Source: Eurosta solidaginis
Lineage: Eukaryota > Arthropoda > Insecta > Diptera > Tephritidae
Assembly (NCBI RefSeq): GCF_040869045.1
Contig: NC_090323.1
Span: forward strand, 176,660,083 to 176,724,082
Direction of reading: 5' to 3'
DNA: 64,000 bases
A model generated the notes under the pieces. That model saw nothing but the letters and a program-made list of their open reading frames with translations, was not told where the DNA came from and did not search any database. Numbering within the stretch: the stretch's first letter is position 1; the number at the start of each line of letters is the position of its first letter. A program made the translations under genes and the position numbers. Shown in pieces: positions 1-10,733 of the stretch.

Positions 1-444
1 TGCGTCATAAGCTCGAGTATATTAGTCCACTCATTTTAGTAGTTTCAGCTAGAAATTCGAGATACCCAGCTGAAATAAATTGTTTGGATATTTTTTGCAA
101 ATTCCTTGTTTTCTTTGGAGCTATCACTATTTGTATTTATTATCAATATTACGGAAGACAAAATTCTCTTTAACAATTGTCTGAAAAATTTTTATACGTT
201 GAATCGTTTCGAAATAGAGGGCACTTAGCGCCTATGCAGCCAGTACAAGATGTATAAACGTTGTTTAAAAAGTCGTACACTAGAATAAGCGACAAATAGT
301 TTGCTTGTTTTGATATAAGGAAGTCTATATCCAGCTCGATTTCTTTATGCCATTACGTACTATTTTTATCCAACCAAAGTTAATATACCTTTGTATGCAC
401 GTATACACCAGGCTTAAAAGTTGGTTTTGCATTTTCAAACCACA
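1..444. other. AT-rich flank, no feature seen
   Basis: I see no coding potential, RNA gene or recognisable repeat here. It is the left flank of the retroviral insertion that begins at 449. Confidence 0.5.
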
Positions 445-448
445 TATA
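445..448. repeat. TATA target-site duplication (left copy)
   Basis: TATA stands immediately outside the left LTR, and the same four bases stand immediately outside the right LTR at 8378-8381. Gypsy-type errantiviruses are known to favour TATA-like targets and to duplicate 4 bp. The match confirms the element's boundaries and shows that both ends come from one insertion. Confidence 0.85.
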
Positions 449-861
449 AGTTAAGCCTCACAGCAGGCGAGGCGATAAAAAATTAAAGATGCGGTGAACT
501 GTCCGTTCACCGAATTAAACTAAACATGAGAAATATTTTAACGTTATAAAATTTATTCTGTGCTCTTGCACGATCCAAATTGAACTAACTCGAACAAAGT
601 AATTTACCTAGCAGCTAAGTTCTTGTGTTAAAATAATTATGCTATGCTCACCAATTATTGTATAAAAAATAGTTTACTTAACTAAAACTAGATTTGCTGT
701 TCAATCACAATTTCTGCAACTACACCAATCGTTGTCCCAATTAACTTCCGCTTATTCTGCGCGTGTGCTGCGTCAGCGAAACTTCAACACGCAACATAGC
801 GCGGTCACATGCTCAGCAACGTGAGTAAATGGGTCAACCGCAGGACACTGCTGATATAACT
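449..861 (-). repeat. 3' LTR of the errantivirus-like element
   Basis: This 413-bp direct repeat matches 7965-8377 with about 11 substitutions, four of them clustered in the last 25 bp. It begins AGTTAAGCC and ends ATATAACT. On the minus strand it lies downstream of env and is therefore the 3' LTR. Confidence 0.93.
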
Positions 862-876
862 CCTCCCCCTTTAAAG
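862..876 (-). other. Polypurine tract
   Basis: Read on the minus strand, the bases just before the 3' LTR are AAAGGGGGAGG, a typical plus-strand priming site for reverse transcription. The env stop codon lies within it, which is a compact arrangement. Confidence 0.8.
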
Positions 877-2478
877 ATCTGCGTCCCGCAGATCGAAGCA
901 TGAAAAATGTGAAGTGGATATATCTTTTATAGAGTCGATCTGGTTACTTGGTGTAATGTTGATTCTGACTGGCTTGACTGGTGCGCTGTCGTCCAGGTTA
1001 CGGATTTCATGGGCAGATTGGCCCTTGAAGATCTTCGTGTTTGTGGCCCATTGCATCGGAATTTGAACTGGTGGAATATCTAGCTTCCTAGTGTACCATT
1101 TCCATAGCATGGTGACGATGAGTGCTATTGCGAATATCGAGGCAGCTTCCGTGACTAACGAGAAGTTAGTTTTCCCGTTTACATACCCTAGATATCTAAC
1201 GATTTCCATCGTGATATCATGAACATACTCAAGATTGATCTTTGTAGTGTGGATTTTGACGTTTGCTAGTACGGCTGGCAAGGCTTGAGCTGTGATTGCT
1301 TCGTTGCTGGAGAACACTTGGTTGCCAATTTTTATCGTTTCGTTACTTAACTGGATAACGTAGGTGACATTTATGTTACTAGCATCGTTATTACTTTCCA
1401 CTACACTTTGGTAGTTTGAGATAAAAATTGTGTTATCGTTTATCAATTCGATTATCGTTCCATTGCGCCTGATGAATTGGCAGCTAGCGTCACCTCCTTT
1501 CAGTAGCCGAGGTAGGCAGGTATTCTCTTCCAATTTGCTCAAGGACTCTGATTCACATACCGTAGATGAACTGATTGTCAAGCAATTTTCCTTGAGTCCA
1601 TACGTTTCTTCTTGGTTGACGAGCATTTTATCGAATGGAAGGTCCAGCTGTTTGCCTTCGTAGATACCGGCGCGAGTAACTAGTAGGTTATACTTCTTCT
1701 CTGTTACTTTGGGTATACTTGGGCATAGTCCCATTTGTATATATTGATGGTTTTCCGTATTCAATTGCCTCAATTATATTTTGGTAAGGTAGTGTTTCTA
1801 TTTCTGACAGGATCTGATTAACTTCGTCCATGTCGAGTAGGTTAGTGTTAATAATTCCACGTTTAGCTAGCTGACATGCCCGTACTACTTCACTGACCTC
1901 CTCTCGGACGAGCACGATATTATGAAGGGCGCTCTGCTCGAATTGTTCTGCCTCAGCTTCCTTCATTACCGAATTGGTGCGGCTTACAATTTCATAAATT
2001 TTTTTGGAAATTTCTAAAGTTGCCGTGAATAGATCTTTGTTTACTTTGTATTGGTGATTATTGTTTTATATGATTTCACCCTGGCTGTGGAGCATATTGT
2101 CCCAATCGGTGGCATCGGGTGATCCCGCTAGCCATTTCCACGCAGAGCTTATCCAGTCAATAGATCGGGAGGGTCTGATTCTTTTCGTGTTCCCCGTCAG
2201 CTCTTCGAGGCGCTGCAGAGTTTGGTTGATATAGACTTGTGCTAGGATCTGGTCGTCAGTTCGTTTTAGTAGTTGGTAAGCCAGTTTTTCCATCTTCGAT
2301 ATAATAGTAGCGTACTGCCGGAGGTTGATAGCATGTATAAGTTTGAAGGATCCGCTGATGATCCACCCATATCCGCTCTGGATACTAACGATTGGAGCCT
2401 TATAGTGGAAAATGTGGAGGCCGCTGATGGCCGACGCCAACAGTGGGAGTCTGCAATTGGAAAGGCCATACCTAACAT
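871..2478 (-). pseudogene. env: env remnant (errantivirus envelope glycoprotein)
   Basis: The minus strand encodes pieces of a roughly 535-residue envelope protein related to the errantivirus/baculovirus F-type fusion proteins. An ATG at 2478 opens a hydrophobic leader. The reading frame then shifts, and the next piece (2440-2066) carries a basic cleavage-like stretch followed by RSIDWISSAWKWLAGSPD, the conserved start of the membrane-fusion subunit. An in-frame stop lies at 2066-2068. The frame continues to 1688, then shifts again near 1700-1770 into the C-terminal part (to 871). That part has several N-glycosylation motifs and a hydrophobic anchor (about 25 residues, near 1085-1165) before a short cytoplasmic tail. 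There are at least two frame changes and one nonsense codon, so it is not functional. Confidence 0.85.
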
Positions 2479-2509
2479 TATTGGTGTTAGTAGGTTAGTG
2501 TGAGGTTAG

Positions 2510-2990
2510 GAGATTAGTGGGAGTGAAAAAATTGTTAGAAAAGGGACGTTTTTTCATTCTATTTTTTTTGTTTTTTTTTGTACATATCATTTCGGTTCCT
2601 TGTATATTTGTTTTTTGTTGGTTTTGTTTTTGCGCTACATAGTAGTATCTAATAATTTCAACGTTGTACTATTTAAGTTTGTATTTTTTATTTTTTTGTT
2701 GTAGCAAGTAATAACGGAATTCAGAAATACATTTCTTTGGTGATTTTTTGTTTTTTTCTTTTTTGTTCTTTTTTGTTGTAGCAAGTAATAACAAAATTCA
2801 GAAACACATTTCTTTGGTTTTTCTTTTCTTTTTTGGTTGTAGGAAGTAATAACGAAATTCGGAAATATGTTTTTTTTTCTTTTTTTTTGTTTTTTTTGTC
2901 TTCTTTTTTTTTTTTTTTTTTTTTTCATCATGCTGTTCTCGAACCAGCTATGGGGGATCGTGGGTATCCCTTTTGGGAGTAGCGTAGCCA
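2510..2990. repeat. T-rich minisatellite between integrase and env
   Basis: A poly-T-rich stretch with three imperfect direct repeats. The core GTAGCAAGTAATAAC appears at 2701, 2778 and (one change) 2839, each followed by an AATTC-GAAA-like segment and a run of T. Spacings are 77 and 61 bp. It fills the spacer where errantiviruses normally carry only a short interval and the env splice acceptor. The lysine-rich translation of its A-rich strand is a by-product of composition. Confidence 0.75.
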
Positions 2991-3079
2991 TTTGTCAAAT
3001 TCGATGGCTCCACAACCTACTGAGGCACGATTGGTCCCACTAATAAGCCCGCTCTTGTAGCTATGATTTCAAATAGTTT

Positions 3080-6000
3080 CTATTCATTATACGCATTGCC
3101 GCGTTTCTTTAAATTTTTAATGTGCAATTTATGGATTTTTTTACCACTAAGTGTGGTTACTGTGACTTTGTTGTCTTTGGCAACTATTTCTTTTTTGAAA
3201 GGTGGTTTCTGTTTTCCCTTTATCTGTCTATCCTTCACGTATATGACATCGTTTTCGTCATAACGCTCCGGTAGCGATCTTTTCCTGTTATGCCGTTCGA
3301 TCTGGGCAATTTGCTTTTGGGTTAGCAGTGTTTTCAGGTATTTATTTATTTTCCTACTTTTGTCTAGGAGTTCCTGGTAATTAGAGGCTTTTGAACGATT
3401 GAAAAATATCTCACTTGGCTTTCGGTTTGTTACCGAGTGAATGGTATTGTTATAGCGATCTACTGCTATATTTACCAGCTCTTTTGTCTTGAAAGTGGGA
3501 TTGTCTAATTTTAAACACCTAAATATTTCGATAAGGGTGGAATGGAGCCTTTCTACTTGGCCATTCACCTCACTTCTCTGGGATGAAGAGCGATAAAGGC
3601 TGATTCCTAACGATTCGAGTAAATTTTGTATTATCGGGCTTATCAATCCGCGTTCATTGTCGGTTACCAGAATTGTAGGGGTCGTAAAATAGTGTAGTAG
3701 TTTCACCATTTTCTCTTTAAGGTGCAGAGTGGATTTATTTCTAATGTGGAAAAGTTTAGCAAATTTTGAGAATTTGTCTATGCAGCTTAAAAACTTTTCC
3801 CCTTGAATTTCGAGTATTTCTATGTGAATGATTTCACAAGGACGTGATGGGATTGGTGTCCTTTGTAGTTCTGGCGTATTTGGGTGCCTATAATACTTGC
3901 TAAGTTTACATGTTTCGCACGATGAAACACATGTTCTAATCTTATTGCTCATTCCCGGAAAGTAGTATCGCTCTAGGATTTGCTTTCTATTCTCAGTGGG
4001 GTTTCGATGCGCTCCTCTATGCTCCTCCCATATGACTTCAAGGACTCTGTCTGGGTTTCGTAGGTCTTCTACAAGAATTTGAGCTACCCGTATTATATAA
4101 TGTGAAAAGTTTTCTAAATATACCTTCTGGAGCAACCCTAAGTGACTTTCTGGCATTTTGATGCCGTTGATTACATTCTGTCTAAGCTTTTCCTTAAGCA
4201 CATTAACGAGTTCTTGTTCGCCTATATCCTCTATTCCTACATAGTGTCGCAGGTAACCAGGATGGGGTTCCTCGCATATTTGTAACCTCCCCCCAAACAC
4301 AATTTGATTCCTGAACACATTAAGGGGTACCTCGACGAATGGAATTAAATCTGAGTTATCCCGATCTGCGCTATGAACGGTGTCACAGGTTGAGCTGCCG
4401 TCGTTTGCCGAGTACGACGTTGAGCCCGTGGTTGCGTTTTCGCTGGCATATTCGGATTCGGACGTCGTTGTTAGTTAATTTACCTGAGTTTTTAGCCGAG
4501 AGAGAGCGTCAGCTACGACGTTCGATTTTCCTGGCTTATAGATGAGTTCGTAATTATACTCCTCTATCCTAGATTTCCATCGCTTGAGCTTGGCGTTATA
4601 ATTACGGTTGCTTAAAGAGAAGGTTAGCGGTTGATGATCGGTAAAAATTCGAATCTTCCTTGCACCGTACAAATAATTTCCGAGGTTGTCTAAGGCCCAG
4701 ACGATGGCTAGCATTTCTTTTTCGTTCGTTGCGTACCCCTCCTCTGTGGTGGTCAAGCTTTGTGATATAAACGCTATGAGCTTGTCTTTGCCATCATCGT
4801 CTTGTGAGAGCACCGCACCGATCGCAAAATCAGACGCATCAGTCGTTAGATTGAAGGCCTTCTCAAAGTTGGGGAATGTCAGGACTTCCGGGGTCGTCAG
4901 TATTTCCTTAAGATTACTGAATGCCTTTCGTGCTTCTTCATCCATTATTATTGCTACTTTTCTTGATTGTGTTGCTCTTACTTGTGCGTGTTCGCCCCGT
5001 GTTAGGTTGGTTAGTGGTTTGGCGATTTTTGCATAATCGCGGATGAATTTCCTGTAGTAGGAAGTTAATCCTAAAAAACTTTTGAGTTCTTTTAAATTGG
5101 AGGGAGGGAGCATGTTTCTTATTGAGACTACTTTTTTTGGGTCTGGTAGTATACCCTCGGATGTTACAATGTATCCCAGAAACTCCACGCTTGTTCTTAA
5201 GAATTGTGTTTTTTCTAAGTTGACTTTAAGACCAGCTGTTAAGAGTCTAGCAAGAATTGCTTCGATATCCTTTAAATGAGTGGCTTCATCTTTGCTAAAG
5301 GTGATGATATCATCAATATATACGAAGCAAATGCCGCCTATAAATTCTTTGAGCACGTCGTCTATCATGCGTTGGAAGATAGAGGGTGCATTTTTGAGGC
5401 CGAAAGGGAGCCGCAAAAATTCGTATTTTCCATTCATGGTGGAAAATGCGGTTTTTGGGATGTCGCTCTCCTTCATAGGAATTTGGTGGAACCCGGAGGT
5501 TAAGTCTAAGGTAGTAAAGTATTTTGCATTTCCCAGGCTTGCAATGGTGCCATTAATGTCTGGTATAGGGTATGTGTCAGGAATGGTTACGGCATTTAGA
5601 CGTTTAAAATCTATAACCATTCTGTATTTTTTCTCACCATCAGGCTGCGATTTCTTTGCACAATCCATATGGGCGAGTTGTAGGGGCTTTTCGAAGGACG
5701 AATGATGCCTTCTGATAGTAGATCCTTAATTTGTTTTTCTACTTCGCTACGCATGTTGACTGGGTAGGGGTAGCTTTTAGTGTAGATGGGGTTTTCCGTT
5801 TCGGTTCTTATCTCTGCCCGGACGTTGGTTTCGATCTCCATTCTGCGATCAACTGGACCGAACACGTTTTCATATTTGTTGAGTAACTTTCTCAGTCCTT
5901 TCCTAATAGGGTCAGAAATACTGGGGTCAAAGGGAATGTCTACGTTGATACTATTGACTTCTTGTACCTTTTGTCGCTTAAGGGGCAGAAAAATATCTGG

Positions 6001-6333
6001 TTTTAGTAGGAGAAGATTTAATTCCCTATCTAACACTGCTTTAATCTCTGTTAGTGTATCGTCACCTATGATACCATCGAAGGATTTGAGTCCTGGAAGA
6101 ACAAAGAATGTGGTATGTAGATCTTTACCAACGAAATTAACAAAATGTCCGCACACTTTTCTGTCTATTCTTATTTCTCCCCCCGCAGAGAATACATGGA
6201 AAGGCTTCTCCACCGGTATGGTATTTTGAGCTATGCGCTCGCTAATATAGTTTTTGTTTGCCCCCGTATCCACTAAAAACTTGAGTGTTCCCTGACCTTG
6301 CGTGTTGTATTCTAAATACAGTACGCCGGGCAC
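3080..6333 (-). pseudogene. pol: pol remnant: protease, reverse transcriptase, RNase H, integrase
   Basis: It starts in the -1 frame relative to gag with a 22-bp overlap, as expected for programmed -1 frameshifting in gypsy. Piece 1 (6333-5611) carries the aspartic protease (VDTGANKNYI) and the start of the reverse transcriptase. A 1-bp-type frame break near 5640-5660 separates piece 2 (to 4475), with the catalytic YIDDIITFS box and RNase H (TTDASDFAIGAVLSQ). A single TAA at 4475-4477 interrupts the same frame, which then stays open to 3080. The integrase there has an HHCC zinc motif (CVSSCETC) and a DDE core: TDNERG and NGQVERL are present, but the first acidic site reads HIEIL where Asp is usual. 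The altered residue, one stop and one frameshift make it inactive. Confidence 0.92.
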
Positions 6334-7646
6334 GAGGCCCCTACCGTAAAATTTACCTGATCCCCGGTGGGTTGTTCCTTATTGCTTTCTATAGTGCCTT
6401 CTACGCCCTCCTCTTCATCTATAGGCACCAAATGGAACAATTTTTGTTGTTTGTTTGCTGAAAACCCTGAAGAACTAGGTCCCCTTTTTAGACTATCGTT
6501 TCTTCGGAAGTTGGGGCTATTGGATTGCCGGCTTTGGGAGGATTGATCAGCATCCATTCTTGTGACGCCTGAGGGGCTGTTATTGTTGCGCCAGCTCTGC
6601 GAATATTGATTACTAACGCGAGATTGTCCTGACCCTGGGTGGTATGGGTTTGGTCCTAACTGCCTTGGGACTCTATTTATAAGACTTTTGTTTGTTGGGG
6701 CTGTGTACCTATATCTAGATTGGTACTGAGGTGGGTAATCCCTGTTGCCTTGCTGCAAATTGCGCGACTGATATACATCAGTGAACATTCTGTTATTTCT
6801 GTTGAATGTTTGTGGGGCTCTATAAATGGCGTTTCTGCTATCCACGTTCATAAATGCGAGGCATGATGAGTATGCCTCTGGTAAAGATTTTGGTTTCTGT
6901 ATGAGGAGCAGCGTCGGCAAGTCCCCATTTAGACCTCTTATAAAGACGTCGAGTGCCCTTCTTCGGTGCGTCTCCGCCAAAGCCTTAACTGTTTCCTTAT
7001 GCTCGTATTTTTCCGTATTGATAGTATTTATCATTAGGGATAATTGGTTGTTAATTTGAGCGTAAAATCCGGAGACTTCTTGGCGTCCTTGAGTCATGTG
7101 GGTTAGTTGCTGATCGAGCGTTTCAATATCTCTGGCATCGGCATAGTGCAGGGAAAGGATTTCCTTAATGCTTTTCCAATCAGCATCCAGGATACTGTGG
7201 GATACTAGTGCAGCGTCTGCTGCCCCCTAATCTTATACCTAATATGCCTTAATATGGCCCTATAGATCGGCTTGTGCCGAACAACCTGATAATCCCTAAC
7301 GATTTGTTCTGCGCTGTGGATCCAAGAGGAATAGTGTTCTCGTGATCCGTCAGAGTTCCTTGACAGAATCTGGGAGTTTTGAAATTTCGTTCAGTTCGCC
7401 CTCAGTCCGAGGGCTTATGAGTAGCTCTTCTACCGGTTGTGGGTCGGTGTCCGCCGATTGCCTGCGCGCATCCTCTAGCTGTTCTTCTAGTCTTACCAAA
7501 TTTTGACTGAGTCCCTGTATGGACTCTACATTGCTCTTTGTTTCGACACTTTTTAGGCGTTCCTCGAAGCGGTTTAGTTGCGAGAGAATGGCGTTTACTG
7601 CGCCATTCATTTCCAAAAGGGATTTTTTCATTTCCTCAGTGCTCAT
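6312..7646 (-). pseudogene. gag: gag remnant (errantivirus capsid precursor)
   Basis: An ATG at 7646 opens a 98-codon N-terminal part predicted to be helical/coiled-coil (heptad-like Leu, Glu, Lys). The frame is lost near 7350 and regained by about 7228, giving two compensating breaks. The capsid part follows, with QEVSGFYAQINNQLSL and FIRGLNGDLPT, similar to gypsy Gag. The C-terminal third is rich in Asn, Arg, Ser, Gln and Pro and has no CCHC knuckle, as is usual for errantiviruses. It ends at 6312 overlapping pol in the -1 frame. Confidence 0.85.
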
Positions 7647-7964
7647 GTTTCTAGGAATATACAGAAAAGAAAAAAGGCCGCTGTTGGTGTTTTGGTTCTT
7701 GACACTCTGGTACTTGTTTTTTATGATTTCGCTCTCACTCTGTTTTTCCTGCGTGCGCGATTTATTAGTTTATGTTTTCCTTAGCACTTATTATTTTGTT
7801 TCACTTTACTTTATTTTTGTGTCTGTTTTAAATACTTTTTTCTTTAGTACGTGTTATTTTGTTTCACTTCCACTTTACTTTTTTCTGTTCGATTTAAATA
7901 CTTTTATTAATTGGTCCTTTTTATCAAATTTTATCCACTCTGCACCGAGAACTGCTCGGGCGCC
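7647..7964 (-). other. 5' leader of the errantivirus-like element
   Basis: This untranslated stretch lies between the 5' LTR and the gag ATG and is T-rich on the plus strand. No reading frame with recognisable content is seen. It contains the primer-binding site at its right edge. Confidence 0.6.
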
Positions 7965-7965
7965 A
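7947..7965 (-). other. tRNA primer-binding site
   Basis: On the minus strand, TGGCGCCCGAGCAG begins at the last base of the 5' LTR. The TGGCGCCC start is typical of tRNA-Lys-primed gypsy and retroviral elements. The exact tRNA is inferred, because the second half does not match any primer that I can assign. Confidence 0.7.
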
Positions 7966-8377
7966 GTTAAGCCTCACAGCAGGCGAGGCGATAAAAAATT
8001 AAAGTTGCGGTGAACTGTCCGTTCACCAAATTAAAATAAACACGAGAAATATTTTAACGTTATAAAATTTATTCTCTGCTCTTGCACGATCCAAATTGAA
8101 CTAACTCGAACAAAGTAATTTACCTAGCAGCTAAGTTCTTGTGTTAAAGTAATTATGCTATGCTAACCAATTATTGTATAAAAAATAGTTTACTTAACTA
8201 AAACTAGATTTGCTGTTCAATCACAATTTCTGCAACTACACCAATCGTTGTCCCAATTAACTTCCGCTTATTCTGCGCGTGTGCTGCGTCAGCGAAACTT
8301 CAACACGCAACATAGCGCGGTCACATGCTCAGCAACGTGAGTAAATGGGTCAACCTCTGGATACTGCTGCTATAACT
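7965..8377 (-). repeat. 5' LTR of the errantivirus-like element
   Basis: This is the direct repeat of 449-861, with the same length (413 bp) and the same AGTTA/AACT ends. On the minus strand it precedes gag and is where transcription would start. The copy is followed by the TATA duplication. Confidence 0.93.
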
Positions 8378-8381
8378 TATA
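8378..8381. repeat. TATA target-site duplication (right copy)
   Basis: It matches 445-448, directly outside the right LTR end. Confidence 0.85.
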
Positions 8382-9110
8382 TTAGAATCAATCACAAGGA
8401 AAATGTAAAAAACCTAGAGCGTTTTACTTAAATTTTTGAGAATACATACTAATTACATACACACATATATAAATTTGGTATATGCAAAAGCAGTTATTTA
8501 TGATATTCGCATATTTTCTTCAGTGCATTTCTAAATCCAAAACAACTTTCAATATTGTATTGTTTTAAGCATCTTTTTTTCTGCAAAAAGCTTCACTAAG
8601 TTAAATTTATTTTACGCTACGCACTTTAGCTTTTCATTCACAGATTTACTGTGCTGTTGGCACATACTAAATGTAGATATATTACATATGCAAATACATA
8701 AAAATAGGCATGACGTGTCAATATACCGTTAGATGTCCATACGGACACACACTACACCTGAGCACAATGCAACAATTTGCCAAAAGCTCCAAAGCATTCG
8801 ATGCATATTTCAAATAGTTTTGTGGAAATAAAAACTTTTCGAAATTCAAATTTTTTTACGTTGCACTCAGCCTGATTGCATTTGGTAGAATAATAAAAAT
8901 AAAACAATACAAAAAAAGCATTTCTGCTTACAGATGAGGGATTTTGTAAAGCATGAATTTCGGTTGCGAAATATCGGAAATTTCGATTAAATGGAGTTCT
9001 TGATGCGAGTAAACAATTACCAATACCAGATGCTTAAAATTCTGAGCTTTTATGCGATGTATCAATTTAATTAACTTGGATATAAGAATGGCTCTTATCT
9101 TGACAGCTCG
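8382..9110. other. AT-rich spacer, no feature seen
   Basis: No coding, RNA or repeat signal that I can name. It is the continuation of the DNA that held the retroviral insertion. Confidence 0.5.
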
Positions 9111-9465
9111 CTGGCCACCGTGATGTGCTGGTAGCGTGCTCCGCCTACCAGACCGAAGATCCTGGGTTCACACCTCGGGCACAGTAACATCAAAATATTA
9201 GAACCAAGTTTTTTTCAAATAGAAGAAAATTTTTCTAAGCGGCGTCGCCCCTCTGCATTGTTTGGCAAGCACTCCGAATGTATTTCTGTAATGAAAAGCT
9301 CTCAGTGAAGACTCATCTGCCACGCAGATGCCGTTAGGAGTCAGAATAAAACAAGTAGGTCCTGTCTCGCCAATTTGTAGAAAACATTAAAAGGAGCATG
9401 ACGCAAATTGGAAGAGAAGCTGGGCCTAGAATCTCTTCGAAAGTTATCGCGCCTTATATTTATTT
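9111..9465 (+). mobile_element. tRNA-derived SINE, copy 1
   Basis: The head resembles a tRNA gene: a box-A-like TGGTAGCGTG and a good box B, GGGTTCACACC, about 40 bp apart. An unrelated body follows, containing GCACTCCGAATGTATTTCTG and CTCATCTGCCACGCAGATG. The tail block reads CGCAAATTGG...GAAGCTGGGCCTAGA and ends in an AT-rich stretch. Body and tail recur inverted at 22935-23275, 45930-46108 and 53940-54030. A tRNA-like head with a repeated non-tRNA body is the definition of a tRNA-derived SINE. I recall similar sequences in tephritid genomes. Confidence 0.85.
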
Positions 9466-10733
9466 ATTTTAAATTAATAAAATCCAATTCTAATTCCTAC
9501 TTTGGTAAACTCACTTTCGTAACATATCTGTTATATATGTACATACATTTCAGTCTCAAGAATAAACGGCAAGCTGCATGCTTTTACTTATATTGAGTTA
9601 TCTACGTAGTACGTATGTCATTGCCCGCTTATTTTGCCCAAACCTTCATATCTAAATAACTTTACTAAAATATGTTTTTTCTACATTTCAAAGCTTCGCA
9701 GAAGAGAATCCTTTCACTATATTATTTTATATATACACTCACAAGTACATATATTTAGTTGATATATGTATGTAGAGATTTTTAACGCAATTTTCGCAAT
9801 CACTTTGTGCAATTCAGTTTTGGTTCCAAGCTTACATGCACATGGAATATCATTCTAACGTCGGCCAGATAATTGATTTTCGTAGGTATGTGAAAATGTG
9901 TAGGGAGGTACTACGGTTTAGGGGATATTAAGTTTTTTTTATCAGCGGTGCAATATGAAAGACTGAGGTTGAACGAATCTTAGCCAGTCCTTGACAACGT
10001 CATTTATATGAATGAGTACATTGTTCTACCATAAATTTGCTCAACGACCAAACTGGAAAATCCTATCAAAACCTATGACAAATTCCGTCCTTTTGGAAAA
10101 TATTATGTAGATAATTTTTAGAACCTATAATATTTGCTGCTTCTGAATCTGATTGCTGTGTCCCCCCACGAATATTTTATGAACTTAAAACGTAATTGTA
10201 ACTAGGCCTACCACATCATCGCATTCGCCAGTATGCCGTACCTATGAGAGCGACGAGACTAATTGAGTTCGGTTGAATTAGTTTAGATCAGGTTGCAGGA
10301 ACAGCTTACTTGGACACTAATTTGTTGGTCCATTGCACAACTACCTACACTAATAGTGAAACAGATAAAGCTACGGATTAGGCACACACCTAGAAATATC
10401 CTGCTTAGAGTCGAATACGTCCGGATTGAGATATTTACGCCTTCTCGCAAAGGATGGACAGCTGGCCATAAAGTGACAGGATTACTAAACCTCATCGTAC
10501 TCAACACAGGCACTATAACTAGATGGAGTTGTACAGTATATTAAAGTGTGATGTATGGACTTCTTTTGGGCAGTGAACTGTTAACACTCGGATAACCATA
10601 AAAGGGTGAGCTTTTGTAAACCCTAATAACTCATTAACCGCCAATAGATGTATCAGTCTAGAGTTTGCTTATCTATATCGAGGCCCACCTGCCCTACAGA
10701 GAGCAAGTGGGTAGCGGAGTCCCAAAGGTTTTT
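9466..10733. other. Unassigned spacer with a shared repeat fragment
   Basis: Mostly AT-rich with no convincing gene. Around 10040-10075 the stretch CGACCAAACTGGAAAA resembles a segment near 22138-22155, suggesting that both intervals hold fragments of one old interspersed repeat. Short reading frames at 10283-10544 occur on both strands and show no recognisable domain. Confidence 0.4.

Larger units (their letters stand above)
449..8377 (-). mobile_element. Gypsy-type errantivirus-like endogenous retrovirus, complete but broken
   Basis: This is a 7.93-kb element on the minus strand with gag, pol and env in canonical order between two 413-bp LTRs. The LTR outer ends read AGTTA and AACT, and the element is flanked by TATA duplications. 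A primer-binding site and a polypurine tract lie where expected. The LTRs differ at about 11 positions by eye (about 2.7%), so insertion was fairly recent. All three genes carry stops or frameshifts, so this copy cannot make its proteins. The order protease, reverse transcriptase, RNase H, integrase, then a membrane-anchored envelope separates it from plain gypsy retrotransposons. Confidence 0.93.

Noticed and set aside
2635..2991. Lysine-rich open frame
   Set aside because: It reads through poly-A on the minus strand, and its repeats match the DNA minisatellite, not protein constraint.
9111..9185. A functional tRNA gene
   Set aside because: Box A and box B are present, but cloverleaf stems do not pair well by eye, and the sequence continues into a repeated SINE body.
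10283..10544. Overlapping plus and minus frames of about 80 codons
   Set aside because: No domain, no conserved motif and protein-unlike composition. Probably an old repeat fragment.
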